From NCBI RefSeq assembly GCF_015624485.1, contig NZ_CP061378.1, positions 3,906,001 through 3,970,000 on the forward strand: a stretch of DNA of 64,000 nt. The letters are read 5' to 3'. The position numbers and the translations under genes were made by a program. The DNA comes from Bradyrhizobium genosp. L (GTDB taxonomy: Bacteria; Pseudomonadota; Alphaproteobacteria; Rhizobiales; Xanthobacteraceae). Positions 8,679 to 16,767 of this stretch are shown here, one piece after another (position 1 is the stretch's first letter; every line of letters begins with the position of its first letter). The notes beneath the pieces are model-generated. The model was not told where the DNA came from. It searched no databases and saw only the letters and a program-made list of their open reading frames with translations.

Positions 8679-10607
8679 TCACTCGGTCTTCGGTTCCACA
8701 TAGCGCGGGAACACGCCGACCGGCGCCGGCAGCACCGTCCCCGGCCTGATCCGCTCCGCGAGCGCCTCGAAGCTGCGGGTATTCTCCGCAACGCCGAGGC
8801 TGTCGAGCATCTTGCCGCAGGACGCCGGCATCACCGCCTGCGCCATGATCGCGATCTGGCGCACGACTTCGGCGGTGACATAGAGCACCGTCTTCTGGCG
8901 CGCAGGATCGGTCTTCGCCAGGGCCCACGGTGCCTCGCCGGCGAAGTAGCGGTTGGCCTCGGCGACCACGGCCCACACCGTGTTGAGCCATTGGTGGATC
9001 TGCTGCGTCGCCATCGCGTTGCGCGAGGTCTCCAGCATGGCATCGGCCTGCGCCAGGATCGCCTGGTCGTTGTCGCTGAACGCGCCGGGCTCCGGCACCA
9101 CGCCGCCGAGTTGTTTCGCGATCATCGACAGCGAACGCTGCGCCAGATTGCCGAAATCATTGGCGAGATCGGCATTGATGCGCGCGACGATGGCCTCATG
9201 GTTGTAATTTCCGTCCTGACCGAACGGCACCTCGCGCAGGAAGAAGTAGCGCACCTGGTCGACGCCGTATTGCTCGGCAAGATTGAAGGGATCGACCACG
9301 TTGCCGACCGACTTCGACATCTTCTCGCCCCTGTTGAACAGGAAGCCGTGCGCATAGACGCGCTTCTGCACGGGGACGCCGGCCGACATCAGGAACGCCG
9401 GCCAGTACACGGCGTGGAAGCGGATGATGTCCTTGCCGATGATGTGGACGTCGGCCGGCCAGTAGCGCCAGCGCTTGTCGCTCTCATCGGGATAGCCGAC
9501 GCCGGTGATGTAGTTGGTCAGGGCGTCGACCCAGACATACATCACATGCTCTGGATCGTCCGGGACCTTGACGCCCCAGTCGAACGTGGTGCGCGAGATC
9601 GACAGATCCTTCAGTCCGCCGCGCACGAAGCTCATCACCTCGTTGCGGCGCGAGTCCGGGCCGATGAAATCGGGCTGGCTCTCGTAGAGCTGCAGGAGCT
9701 TGTCCTGATAGGCCGAGAGCTTGAAGAAATAGCTCTTCTCCTCGACCCACTCGACCGGCGTGCCCTGCGGGCCACGGCGGACATTGTCCTCGCCGACGGT
9801 GGTCTCGTCTTCGGCGTAATAGGCCTCGTCGCGCACCGAATACCAGCCGGCATAGGCGTCGATGTAGATGTCGCCATTGTCCTGCATGCGGCGCCAGATC
9901 GCCTGCACCGATTTGTGGTGCGCGGGCTCCGAGGTGCGGATGAAACGGTCGAACGAGACGTTGAGCCGCTCGTCCATCTCCTTGAAGCGCGCGGCGTTGC
10001 GGGTCGCCAGATCGTGGGGCGTCATGCCCTCGCCCTGCGCGGTCTGGATCATCTTTTGGCCGTGCTCGTCGGTGCCGGTCAGGAAGAACACGTCCTTGCC
10101 GTCGAGCCGCTGGAAGCGCGCCAAGGCGTCGGTCGCGATCGCCTCATAGGCGTGGCCGATATGCGGCTGGCCGTTCGGATAGGCGATCGCGGTCGTGATG
10201 TAGAACGCATTGCCGCGATCCGCGGCCGGCGCTGCTGCGGGAGCAGCCATGGACTTTGGTTGCGTGGCCGCCGGATTCGCGGTTGCAGGCTTCGGAGCCT
10301 TTTTGGGCGTTGTCGTTTTAGCTGTCGTCTTCGGCGCTGGCGCCTTCGGAGCATCAGGACCCTTGGTCGTGGCCTTCTTCGCCATCTTGGCTGGTTTCCT
10401 GATGACCTTCTTGGCGACCTTGCCGGCTTTCTTCGCGACGGCTTTCTTGCCCGAATTCTTTGCGGTCTTCTTGGTGCTCTTGTTGCCGGCCTTCGCCTTC
10501 GCAGCGCCCTTTCTCCTGGTCGCGCGCGTCTTGACGGCCGCCTTCTTTGCAGCGCCCTTCTTCGCAGTCTTCTTGGACGATTTCTTCTTAGCCTTGTTGG
10601 CCACCAC
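8679..10607 (-). CDS. metG: Methionyl-tRNA synthetase with a histone-H1-like N-terminal extension
   Basis: Charges tRNA-Met in the cytoplasm. The class I core starts near residue 133 (N-A-F-Y-I-T-T-A) with the HIGH box P-H-I-G-H and the signature K-M-S-K-S. The knuckle region reads G-W-Y-S-V-R-D-E, without the Cys pairs of zinc-binding MetRS, and there is no C-terminal tRNA-binding domain. Unusually, residues 1-131 form a Lys/Ala/Pro-rich tail (29 Lys in the first 80) like bacterial histone-H1-type proteins. Two GTG codons open the frame (10607, 10604); AAGGA precedes them by four and seven bases, favouring 10604. An internal ATG at 10250 would give a normal-length enzyme but lacks a ribosome-binding site. 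Confidence 0.93.
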   Translation of the reverse strand: MVANKAKKKSSKKTAKKGAAKKAAVKTRATRRKGAAKAKAGNKSTKKTAKNSGKKAVAKKAGKVAKKVIRKPAKMAKKATTKGPDAPKAPAPKTTAKTTTPKKAPKPATANPAATQPKSMAAPAAAPAADRGNAFYITTAIAYPNGQPHIGHAYEAIATDALARFQRLDGKDVFFLTGTDEHGQKMIQTAQGEGMTPHDLATRNAARFKEMDERLNVSFDRFIRTSEPAHHKSVQAIWRRMQDNGDIYIDAYAGWYSVRDEAYYAEDETTVGEDNVRRGPQGTPVEWVEEKSYFFKLSAYQDKLLQLYESQPDFIGPDSRRNEVMSFVRGGLKDLSISRTTFDWGVKVPDDPEHVMYVWVDALTNYITGVGYPDESDKRWRYWPADVHIIGKDIIRFHAVYWPAFLMSAGVPVQKRVYAHGFLFNRGEKMSKSVGNVVDPFNLAEQYGVDQVRYFFLREVPFGQDGNYNHEAIVARINADLANDFGNLAQRSLSMIAKQLGGVVPEPGAFSDNDQAILAQADAMLETSRNAMATQQIHQWLNTVWAVVAEANRYFAGEAPWALAKTDPARQKTVLYVTAEVVRQIAIMAQAVMPASCGKMLDSLGVAENTRSFEALAERIRPGTVLPAPVGVFPRYVEPKTE

Positions 10608-10673
10608 AAAATCCTTCGGATCGAAACTTGATTGTCGGGAGTGTCGTCAGACGAGTGCTGTCAGAGGGGGCGT

Positions 10674-11714
10674 CTACCGGGTTGCGTCCGCAAGCATCGA
10701 AAACACCGAGAAAACCAGCGGCTTGCGCTCCAGATTGTAGGCCTCGGTGTCGCGCGCGGCGCTCGTGATCTTTTCCCATACCTCTGCCAGCCGTGCAAGG
10801 CGCGGCAGATTGGCATTGACGTCGCCAGCGCGCATGCGCTCGCTCATCCAGCGATCGATGCCGTCGATGAAGGCCGCGAGCGCGACGCGGTCGCTGATGC
10901 CGAGCGCATCGCCGAGCGCATGCAACTCACGCGGATCGACATTCGGCAGCGTCGCGAGCAGCGCGGCGGTGCGCTGCTGCAGCTTGAGCGCGTCGCCGCC
11001 GAGCAGCGACAGCGCCCGCCCCACGCTGCCCTCGGAGGCCGCGGCGGCCTCGAGCAGCGCGGGATCGTCGGCGGCCATATCGGTCGCAGACGCAGCCGCG
11101 CGCACAACGTCGCTCGTCTCGAGCGGCCGCAGCAGCAATTTGCGGCAACGGGACAGGATGGTCGGCAGCACCCGCGACGGCGCGTGACTGGCCAGCAGGA
11201 ACAGCGACTGCTGCGGCGGCTCCTCGAGGATCTTCAACAGCGCGTTGGCGGCATTGGGATTGAGCTCGTCGACGGTGTCGACGATGCAGACGCGCCAGCC
11301 CTCGACCGCGGCGGTCGAGCCGAAGAACGAGATCGTCTCCCGCGTCTCGTCGACCGTGATGACCGTGCGCATCACGCCACGGTCGTTGAGGCCGCGCTCC
11401 AGCACCAGCAACCCGCCATGGGCACCGGCCGTGACCTGCCGCGCCACATGATCGGACGGATCGAGGCGGAGCGTCTGTGCCTGCTGCACCTGGGAGGCAC
11501 GCGGATTGCGGAACGCGAGCACGAAGCGCGCCATGCGATAGGCCAGCGTCGCCTTGCCGATGCCCTGCGCGCCGCCGATCAGCCAGGCATGCGGAATCCG
11601 ACCACTGCGATAGGCATCGAGCAACGCGGCTTCCGCCTCGCGATGCCCAAACAGTTCGGACGTCTCGCGCGGATGCCGGACCGCGATCTCCTGTTCGACC
11701 TTGCGCGCGCTCAT
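10674..11714 (-). CDS. holB: DNA polymerase III delta' subunit
   Basis: A 346-residue clamp-loader subunit that helps load the beta clamp on primed DNA. An AAA+ fold is visible: I-G-G-A-Q-G-I-G-K-A-T (Walker A region, about residue 46), V-D-T-V-D-E-L-N-P-N-A-A-N-A-L-L-K-I-L-E-E-P in the central part (sensor-like E-E-P-P motif), and S-R-C-R-K. The start overlaps the tmk stop by four bases. tmk-holB-metG-tatD is a conserved alphaproteobacterial order, which supports the assignment. Confidence 0.92.
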   Translation of the reverse strand: MSARKVEQEIAVRHPRETSELFGHREAEAALLDAYRSGRIPHAWLIGGAQGIGKATLAYRMARFVLAFRNPRASQVQQAQTLRLDPSDHVARQVTAGAHGGLLVLERGLNDRGVMRTVITVDETRETISFFGSTAAVEGWRVCIVDTVDELNPNAANALLKILEEPPQQSLFLLASHAPSRVLPTILSRCRKLLLRPLETSDVVRAAASATDMAADDPALLEAAAASEGSVGRALSLLGGDALKLQQRTAALLATLPNVDPRELHALGDALGISDRVALAAFIDGIDRWMSERMRAGDVNANLPRLARLAEVWEKITSAARDTEAYNLERKPLVFSVFSMLADATR

Positions 11715-12397
11715 GCGGAACTGGCTTCCGTCATCGTCATGCGCAGATGCTCGCGCAGCTCGGTCCAGATCCTGGCCGCGACCGTGTCAGGATCGCCGGT
11801 GGCGTCGATCGGCACGCAGCGCTCCGGGTCCTCGGCCGCGATCCGCAAGTAGGCTTCGCGCAGATCCTGGTGGAACTTGACGCCCTCCGCCTCGAAGCGA
11901 TCGGCCGCAGCGTTGCCGCGGCGCGCGGCGGCGCGTTGCAGGCCGACCTCGACCGGGACGTCGAGGATGAAGGTCAGGTCGGGCTTGAGATCGCCGATGG
12001 TGACGCGCTGCATGGCGTTGACGAGGCCGGGCGGCACCTGGCCGAGCTGGCCTTGATAGGCGCGCGTGGAATCGAAGAAGCGGTCGCACAGCACCCAGAC
12101 GCCCTGCTCCAGCGCCGGCAGGATCACGCTGCGGACATGGTCGTCGCGGGCGGCGGCAAACAGCAGCGTCTCGGCGTCGGGCCCGAGCAGCTTGCCCATC
12201 CCTGACAGCAGCAGATGGCGGATGATCTCCGCGCCGGGCGAGCCGCCGGGCTCGCGGGTGACGATGGCGCGCAGCTTGGCGGCATCGAGACGCTCGGCGA
12301 GCTTGCGGATCTGGGTCGATTTGCCCGAGCCTTCGCCGCCCTCAAAGGTGATGAAGCGACCGCGCAAGCTCGGCCGTTTGACTGCCGCTTCCGCCAT
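11711..12397 (-). CDS. tmk: Thymidylate kinase
   Basis: Phosphorylates dTMP to dTDP for DNA synthesis. The 228-residue product has the P-loop G-G-E-G-S-G-K-S-T (about residue 20), the T-R-E-P-G-G-S motif, L-C-D-R-F-F-D-S-T-R-A-Y-Q-G for substrate binding, and the lid region with paired Arg. The frame is open further upstream, but ATG 12397 gives the family's normal N terminus and lies one base after the stop of the D,D-carboxypeptidase gene. It overlaps holB by four bases. Confidence 0.94.
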   Translation of the reverse strand: MAEAAVKRPSLRGRFITFEGGEGSGKSTQIRKLAERLDAAKLRAIVTREPGGSPGAEIIRHLLLSGMGKLLGPDAETLLFAAARDDHVRSVILPALEQGVWVLCDRFFDSTRAYQGQLGQVPPGLVNAMQRVTIGDLKPDLTFILDVPVEVGLQRAAARRGNAAADRFEAEGVKFHQDLREAYLRIAAEDPERCVPIDATGDPDTVAARIWTELREHLRMTMTEASSA

Positions 12398-12398
12398 G

Positions 12399-13658
12399 TC
12401 AGAGCTTCTCGACGCCGGCGCGGAACATGCCGATGACGAGCTCCTGAACGCCGTCGAGCGCCCGGCGCATGGTCGATCCCGTGCCGACGGCTTCCGCGGC
12501 AAACACCGGCTGCTCGACGGCGACATTGGCGCCGCGCCACACCCTCACAACGCCGATCTTCTGGCCCGCCGTGATCGGCGCCTTGACCGGGCCGCTGTAG
12601 ATGACCCGGGCGAGCAGCTTGTCGTTGCCGTTCTTCGACACCATCACCTTGACCGGATCGGGGCTGGTCAGCTTGACCGAGCGGCTGTCGCCGCCGAACA
12701 CCCGGGCGTAGCCGATCGGCTGGTTGGCCGCGATCAGCGTGCGCGTCTCGAAGCTGCGGAATCCCCATTCCAGCATCTTCTTGGCTTCGCTGGCGCGATC
12801 CTCCGAATCCTCCAGGCCATTGACCACGACGATCAGCCTTATGTCGTTCTGCACCGCCGAGCCGACCATGCCGTAGCCGCCCTCCTTGGTGTAGCCGGTC
12901 TTCAACCCGTCGGCGCCGGGCATGGCGTTGAGCAGCGGGTTGCGGTTCTGCTGGCGGATCTTGTTCCAGGTGAATTCCTTCTCGCCGAACAGCTTGTACA
13001 TGTCGGGATAGGTCAGGATGATGTGGCGCGCCAGGATCGCGAGCTCCCGGACCGTCATCTTGTTGGCGGGGTCGGGCAGCCCGTTGGAATTGCCGAAGGT
13101 CGACCTGGTCAGGCCGAGCTCGCGGGCGCGCTTGGTCATGACATCGGTCGCGAAGGTGTGCTCGTTGCCGGCAATGCCTTCGGCGAGCGCGATGCAGGCG
13201 TCGTTGCCGCTCGGGATGATCGCGCCGTGCAGGAGGTCGTCGACCGAGACCTTGCTGTTGATCGCCGCGAACATCGTGGACGTCCCGGACGGCGCACCGC
13301 CGCGGCGCCAGGCGTTCTCGCTGATCCGATACTCGTCGGTCAGCTTGATGTCGCCCTGCTTGATGGCGTTCAGCACCACCTCGGCGGTCATCAGCTTCAT
13401 CATGCTGGACGGCGCGCGCAGCTCGTCGGCGTTCTTCTCGAACAGCACGCTGCCCGAGGAGGCCTCGACCAGGATCGCGGTCGGAGCATCGCCGTCGAAG
13501 CCACCCTCTTCCTTCTTGGCGCCCTGCACGCTTTGGTTGGCGGCATAGACCACCCCACCCCAGCCGATCCCGAGCGCCACCGCAGCCACGACCAGGCCGC
13601 GCCAGCTACGCCCGGCGCGAGCGGCGAACGTGCGGGGAACTGCGGTCTCTGCTGCCAT
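12399..13658 (-). CDS. D-alanyl-D-alanine carboxypeptidase (serine-type, S11 family)
   Basis: A periplasmic penicillin-binding protein that trims the terminal D-Ala of peptidoglycan stem peptides. The 419-residue product has an N-terminal membrane/signal segment (residues about 17-38), the nucleophile motif S-M-M-K, the S-G-N motif (I-P-S-G-N-D-A) and K-T-G (D-G-L-K-T-G-Y-T), followed by the PBP5-type C-terminal domain and an amphipathic end. ATG 13658 is favoured by AGGA eight bases upstream; an in-frame extension to 13883 would run through the dispersed repeat at 13684-13791. It heads the tmk-holB unit. Confidence 0.93.
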   Translation of the reverse strand: MAAETAVPRTFAARAGRSWRGLVVAAVALGIGWGGVVYAANQSVQGAKKEEGGFDGDAPTAILVEASSGSVLFEKNADELRAPSSMMKLMTAEVVLNAIKQGDIKLTDEYRISENAWRRGGAPSGTSTMFAAINSKVSVDDLLHGAIIPSGNDACIALAEGIAGNEHTFATDVMTKRARELGLTRSTFGNSNGLPDPANKMTVRELAILARHIILTYPDMYKLFGEKEFTWNKIRQQNRNPLLNAMPGADGLKTGYTKEGGYGMVGSAVQNDIRLIVVVNGLEDSEDRASEAKKMLEWGFRSFETRTLIAANQPIGYARVFGGDSRSVKLTSPDPVKVMVSKNGNDKLLARVIYSGPVKAPITAGQKIGVVRVWRGANVAVEQPVFAAEAVGTGSTMRRALDGVQELVIGMFRAGVEKL

Positions 13659-13683
13659 CGGCGATGTCCTGAGAGGCTGCGTT

Positions 13684-13791
13684 CTAGAACCTTTTCCGTT
13701 CCGATGGAATCGGAACGGAAAAGCTCCAGATTCTTTGTTTGACGCTTTTTCTTTACGCGAACCGGTGACCACTTCGCTCGAAAACGCTCTA
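13684..13791. repeat. Dispersed intergenic element, type A, copy 1
   Basis: A roughly 108-base element with a central inverted repeat (TTCCGTTCCGAT / ATCGGAACGGAA) followed by a conserved tail ending CGCTCGAAAACGCTCT. A second copy lies at 29230-29331 in the same orientation with the same layout. It stands between rlpA and the D,D-carboxypeptidase gene. I recognise this as a rhizobial dispersed element; function unknown. Confidence 0.75.
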
Positions 13792-13913
13792 ACAGTTGGA
13801 AATATCGCAAACAACTGAGGTTTTTGCGCTGTGCACGGCCGGCACCGCGCGCCATCGCCATCCTGACCGGAACTGTTAGACAATCAGGCGAAGTACCTGA
13901 GCAAGCGACCGAT

Positions 13914-14846
13914 TCAATAAAGGCCGCGTCCGCTCAGCACTTCGGCCGGTCCGCGAGCATCGATCGGCACATAGGCCGCCGCCGGGCTCGGGCTTGCGGC
14001 ATAGCGCTCGTCGCCCTCATAGGAGACTTCCCGCGGATTGTTCAGCACACGACCCCGCGAGCGGCTCGAGGCCGACATTTCGGAGGTGGCATTGATCGAG
14101 GCGTAGTCGGCCGAGGTATTGCCCAGGCTATACGGCCGCCCCTCCGGCATCGGGACATCGCCACGGATCCGGCCCGCCGAAGACCCCATCTCGGGCACGA
14201 ACGACCGCGCCGAGGCGACCCGCACCATCGAGGGTGACGGCGCCGGCGTCCCGGTCCGCAAGGTCGCGATCAGCTGACGATCGTCGGACCCTTCCAGCGG
14301 CGCCCGGCCGACATATTCGACGCGGACGCGGGCGACGCCGTTGCCTTTGAATTCAAGCAGTTCCGCCGCCTTGTTCGAGACGTCGATGAGGCGGTTGCCG
14401 TGGTACGGGCCGCGGTCATTGACACGGACGACCAGCGATTTGCCATTGCTCAGATTGGTGACCCGGGCGTAGCTCGGCATCGGCAGGGTCGGATGGGCTG
14501 CCGTCAGCGAGCCCATGTCGAATACCTCGCCGTTGGCGGTCAGGCGGCCGTGGAAATCGTCGCCATACCAGGAGGCGATGCCCTCGGCGCGGTAGTTGAC
14601 GTCTTCCTCGGGCACGTAGGTGCGGCCACCGACGACATAGGGCTTGCCGATCCGGTAGGTGCCGCCGCCCTTGGGCACGGGGTCACCGAACGCCACCACG
14701 CGGGGGCTCGAGGACACCCCGTATTTGGGATCGACGCGGCTGGCGAATTTGCCCGACGAGGCGCAATTGGCGAGCAGAAGACAGGTGGCCACCGCAACAG
14801 CACCGCGTGCCGTCCGGACGATCGAATCTGGCCGTCGATTCCCCAT
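13914..14846 (-). CDS. rlpA: RlpA-like septal-ring lipoprotein (DPBB domain)
   Basis: A 310-residue outer-membrane lipoprotein related to RlpA, a lytic transglycosylase acting on glycan strands lacking stem peptides. The N terminus has a signal peptide ending in the lipobox L-L-A-N-C. The double-psi beta-barrel carries G-I-A-S-W-Y-G-D-D-F-H-G, then N-D-R-G-P-Y and R-L-I-D-V-S (about residues 85-185). The C-terminal 120 residues are low complexity and lack a recognisable SPOR domain. I chose ATG 14846; TTG 14855 is an alternative. It probably has its own promoter, since the dispersed repeat separates it from the next gene. Confidence 0.88.
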   Translation of the reverse strand: MGNRRPDSIVRTARGAVAVATCLLLANCASSGKFASRVDPKYGVSSSPRVVAFGDPVPKGGGTYRIGKPYVVGGRTYVPEEDVNYRAEGIASWYGDDFHGRLTANGEVFDMGSLTAAHPTLPMPSYARVTNLSNGKSLVVRVNDRGPYHGNRLIDVSNKAAELLEFKGNGVARVRVEYVGRAPLEGSDDRQLIATLRTGTPAPSPSMVRVASARSFVPEMGSSAGRIRGDVPMPEGRPYSLGNTSADYASINATSEMSASSRSRGRVLNNPREVSYEGDERYAASPSPAAAYVPIDARGPAEVLSGRGLY

Positions 14847-15189
14847 CTGCCCCAAGTACCATTCTGCTGGAGCCGCGCCTACTGCGAGGCGTCGGCGTCA
14901 CATCCCCTAACGATGCGGCCCACCTTCCGCACCAGACAGTGACAATATCGCAACCGGAACACGGCGGAAATGGGGACGGCCGTCCGGCGGTGTCGCCTTG
15001 GTAAACGGTCGCTTGCGCTTCCTCCGTTCAACTACGGAGCTGCGGCACCCTCGCCTGTCCCGCGATCAGACACACTGTTGCAGCAAATCATCAGTCGGGC
15101 GGCATCTTAGATTCCAACAATTGAATCTTTTTGACTGTGCAAGGCTGCAATCGTTTTCTCTCGGGTGTGGGGCGCAAAGGAAGTTTGCG
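14847..15189. other. Intergenic region, no gene seen
   Basis: About 340 bases between the divergent rlpA and the small gene at 15190. It should contain both promoters. I see no long palindrome or conserved RNA. The part at 15100-15160 is A/T-richer than the surroundings and is the likeliest place for the forward promoter. Confidence 0.4.
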
Positions 15190-15279
15190 ATGATCGAGAC
15201 GGTTACAGCGGTTATGGGCCTGGTGAGTGCAGCCATCTTCCTGGCGCACGCCGTGGAAGGCTATCGGTATCGGGCTTAA
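15190..15279 (+). CDS. Small single-pass membrane protein (29 aa)
   Basis: Encodes 29 residues, mostly one hydrophobic helix (T-A-V-M-G-L-V-S-A-A-I-F-L-A-H-A) with a basic, aromatic end (G-Y-R-Y-R-A). AGGAAG lies six bases before the ATG, an unusually good ribosome-binding site for a chance ORF. I recall similar tiny proteins in Bradyrhizobium genomes but cannot check. Function unknown; a membrane peptide is all that can be said. Confidence 0.55.
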   Translation: MIETVTAVMGLVSAAIFLAHAVEGYRYRA

Positions 15280-15406
15280 GGCCGGCACGAACGGAAAGAC
15301 GCATCACCTCTTTCCAGGAGCGACTTCCAGGCGACGACGTTCCAAGGACGACTGTTCGGAAAGCTTTAATCAATTCGGATGAGCATCGGGTCAAGGCAGG
15401 TGTGTC

Positions 15407-15505
15407 ATGCGTAATCACGATTTTGTCTCCGACGGATTTCTGACCCTCACCGCAGCGAGCCTCGTGCTGCTGTGCTCGAGCCTGCTGGCGTTCGCCTTCA
15501 ACTGA
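15407..15505 (+). CDS. Small single-pass membrane protein (32 aa)
   Basis: Encodes 32 residues: a short polar N terminus (M-R-N-H-D-F-V-S-D-G) and one strongly hydrophobic helix (A-A-S-L-V-L-L-C-S-S-L-L-A-F-A-F-N). A GCAGG sequence is seven bases before the ATG, and a terminator-like hairpin stands 36 bases after the stop, consistent with a real short transcript. Function unknown. Confidence 0.5.
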   Translation: MRNHDFVSDGFLTLTAASLVLLCSSLLAFAFN

Positions 15506-15540
15506 CCATTTGTTATCGGGCGCGGTCCGCGCCCATCCGA

Positions 15541-15560
15541 GGGGCATCGCATGCCCCTTT
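15541..15560 (+). terminator. Short terminator-like hairpin
   Basis: GGGGCAT-CGC-ATGCCCC forms a perfect seven-pair stem with a three-base loop, followed by TTT. It lies between the small membrane gene and tRNA-Ser. The short T run makes it a weak intrinsic terminator. Confidence 0.5.
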
Positions 15561-15600
15561 CGCGTTTCCTTCCCCTTTGCTATGTGGCTCGCATCCAGCT

Positions 15601-15690
15601 GGAAGGGTGGCCGAGTGGTTTAAGGCACCGGTCTTGAAAACCGGCGTGCCCGCAAGGGTACCGTGGGTTCGAATCCCACCCCTTCCGCCA
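15601..15690 (+). tRNA. tRNA-Ser (anticodon UGA)
   Basis: A 90-base tRNA gene including the encoded CCA. The acceptor stem GGAAGGG pairs with CCCTTCC, then discriminator G and CCA. The anticodon arm CCGGT-CTTGAAA-ACCGG carries TGA, reading UCA and other UCN codons. A long variable arm (GTGCCCGCAAGGGTAC) is typical of class II serine tRNAs, and the T arm contains GGTTCGAATCC. Confidence 0.96.
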
Positions 15691-15719
15691 GATGGGTGAC
15701 AACCTCGTGCCGTGTGCGG

Positions 15720-16640
15720 TCAGGTCTGCCGGATGAAATCCGCGATCAATCCTCCGACTGCCTCCGGGGCATCCTCAAAGCAATAGTGCCCGACACCGGC
15801 GAGCCGCTTGACCGGCGCATCGGGAAAGATCGCTGAGAACAGCGGCAGGAAATGCTCCGCTTGCAGCGTGCGGTCGGCCTCGCCCCAGATCGCGAGCGCG
15901 GGCTTGCTGCGGATGGCGCGGTCAGTGGCGGCATCGGGGGTCTCGAACCGGTGTGCACCCGTCGCAAAGCCCTTGGCCCAGCCGATCGCACCCAGGCAGT
16001 CGGCCGGACGCGCGAACGGTTCGCCATAGGCCGCGAGCCAGCTGTCGTTGATGATGGCGTTGTTCTCAAAACCGTTGAGCTTGAGCGTGCTCAGGATGTT
16101 GAAGCCGAGCTGTCCCAGCACCGGCTCGAGGTCGCCGCTCGCCGCGGCCTTCGCGATCCACTGAAACCAGGGCGAAGCCTGCGCATTCGCGGTGAGACGG
16201 TCGAACAGATCGCCCTGCCCGAACGGCGTCGGTCCGTTGGCCGAGATGACGCGGCGGATGCGATCCGGGTGCCGCGCCGCTAGGCCCATGCCGACCGGGC
16301 CGCCGAAATCGTGCATCACGAGCGTGATGTCGGTGAGATCAAGCGCGAGAACCAATGCCTCCAGATTATCGACGTGGTCCTGAAGCCAGTAGCTGCGCGC
16401 CGCCGGCGTCTCGCTTTTGCCAAAACCCATATGGTCCGGGACGACCACGCGGTGCGTTGCGCTCAGGACCGGAACCAGATGGCGAAACAGGTAACCCCAG
16501 GTCGGTTCGCCATGCAGGCAGAGCACGACCTCAGCGTGCCGCGGGCCCTCGTCGAGATAGTGCATCCGGAAGCCTGGCGCTGCAGTGACGTGCGGCGCGA
16601 AGGGAAAGGTCCCGGCGAAGGTGGCATCGGATCGGATCAT
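15720..16640 (-). CDS. Alpha/beta-fold hydrolase of the haloalkane-dehalogenase-like group
   Basis: A 306-residue cytoplasmic alpha/beta hydrolase. It resembles DhlA-type dehalogenases (L-H-G-E-P-T-W-G-Y-L-F-R at about residue 47; nucleophile Asp in V-M-H-D-F-G-G-P-V-G; acidic residue in I-W-G-E-A-D-R; His in G-V-G-H-Y). The residue after the nucleophilic Asp is Phe, where haloalkane dehalogenases have a halide-binding Trp, so true dehalogenation is doubtful; an epoxide or ester substrate is possible. I chose ATG 16640 because upstream in-frame sequence crosses the operator region. It is divergent from an HxlR regulator that probably controls it. Confidence 0.82.
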   Translation of the reverse strand: MIRSDATFAGTFPFAPHVTAAPGFRMHYLDEGPRHAEVVLCLHGEPTWGYLFRHLVPVLSATHRVVVPDHMGFGKSETPAARSYWLQDHVDNLEALVLALDLTDITLVMHDFGGPVGMGLAARHPDRIRRVISANGPTPFGQGDLFDRLTANAQASPWFQWIAKAAASGDLEPVLGQLGFNILSTLKLNGFENNAIINDSWLAAYGEPFARPADCLGAIGWAKGFATGAHRFETPDAATDRAIRSKPALAIWGEADRTLQAEHFLPLFSAIFPDAPVKRLAGVGHYCFEDAPEAVGGLIADFIRQT

Positions 16641-16659
16641 GGTGCGGATTTCCAGTGGA

Positions 16660-16709
16660 GGTTTTAATTTGAAACCACGCCATATCAGTTGAGGTTTTAG
16701 TTTGCAACC
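16660..16709. promoter_or_regulatory. Twin operator and overlapping divergent promoters of hydrolase/HxlR pair
   Basis: Two near-identical 17-base elements, GGTTTTAATTTGAAACC (16660-16676) and GGTTTTAGTTTGCAACC (16693-16709), repeat at a 33-base interval, about three helix turns. A forward promoter TTGAGG-N17-TATATC overlaps the second element and leads to the HxlR gene; a reverse promoter TTGCAA-N17-TATGGC lies between the two and leads to the hydrolase. This fits repression of both genes by HxlR. Sequence pattern is direct observation; the binding is inferred. Confidence 0.6.
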
Positions 16710-16767
16710 GCTATATCTCCCTTGTGTCGGAGCAGCAACGGACGAGGAAGCGGAAGGCAGATCGGCG

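Noticed and set aside
8991..10631. 546-codon open frame opposite metG
   Set aside because: Antisense of conserved synthetase sequence, no motifs, no ribosome-binding site at a gene boundary.
12066..13742. 558-codon open frame opposite tmk and the carboxypeptidase gene
   Set aside because: Antisense shadow of two genes with all catalytic motifs on the other strand.
15541..15560. Part of a riboswitch or tRNA leader
   Set aside because: Only a seven-pair hairpin is present; a weak terminator explains it.
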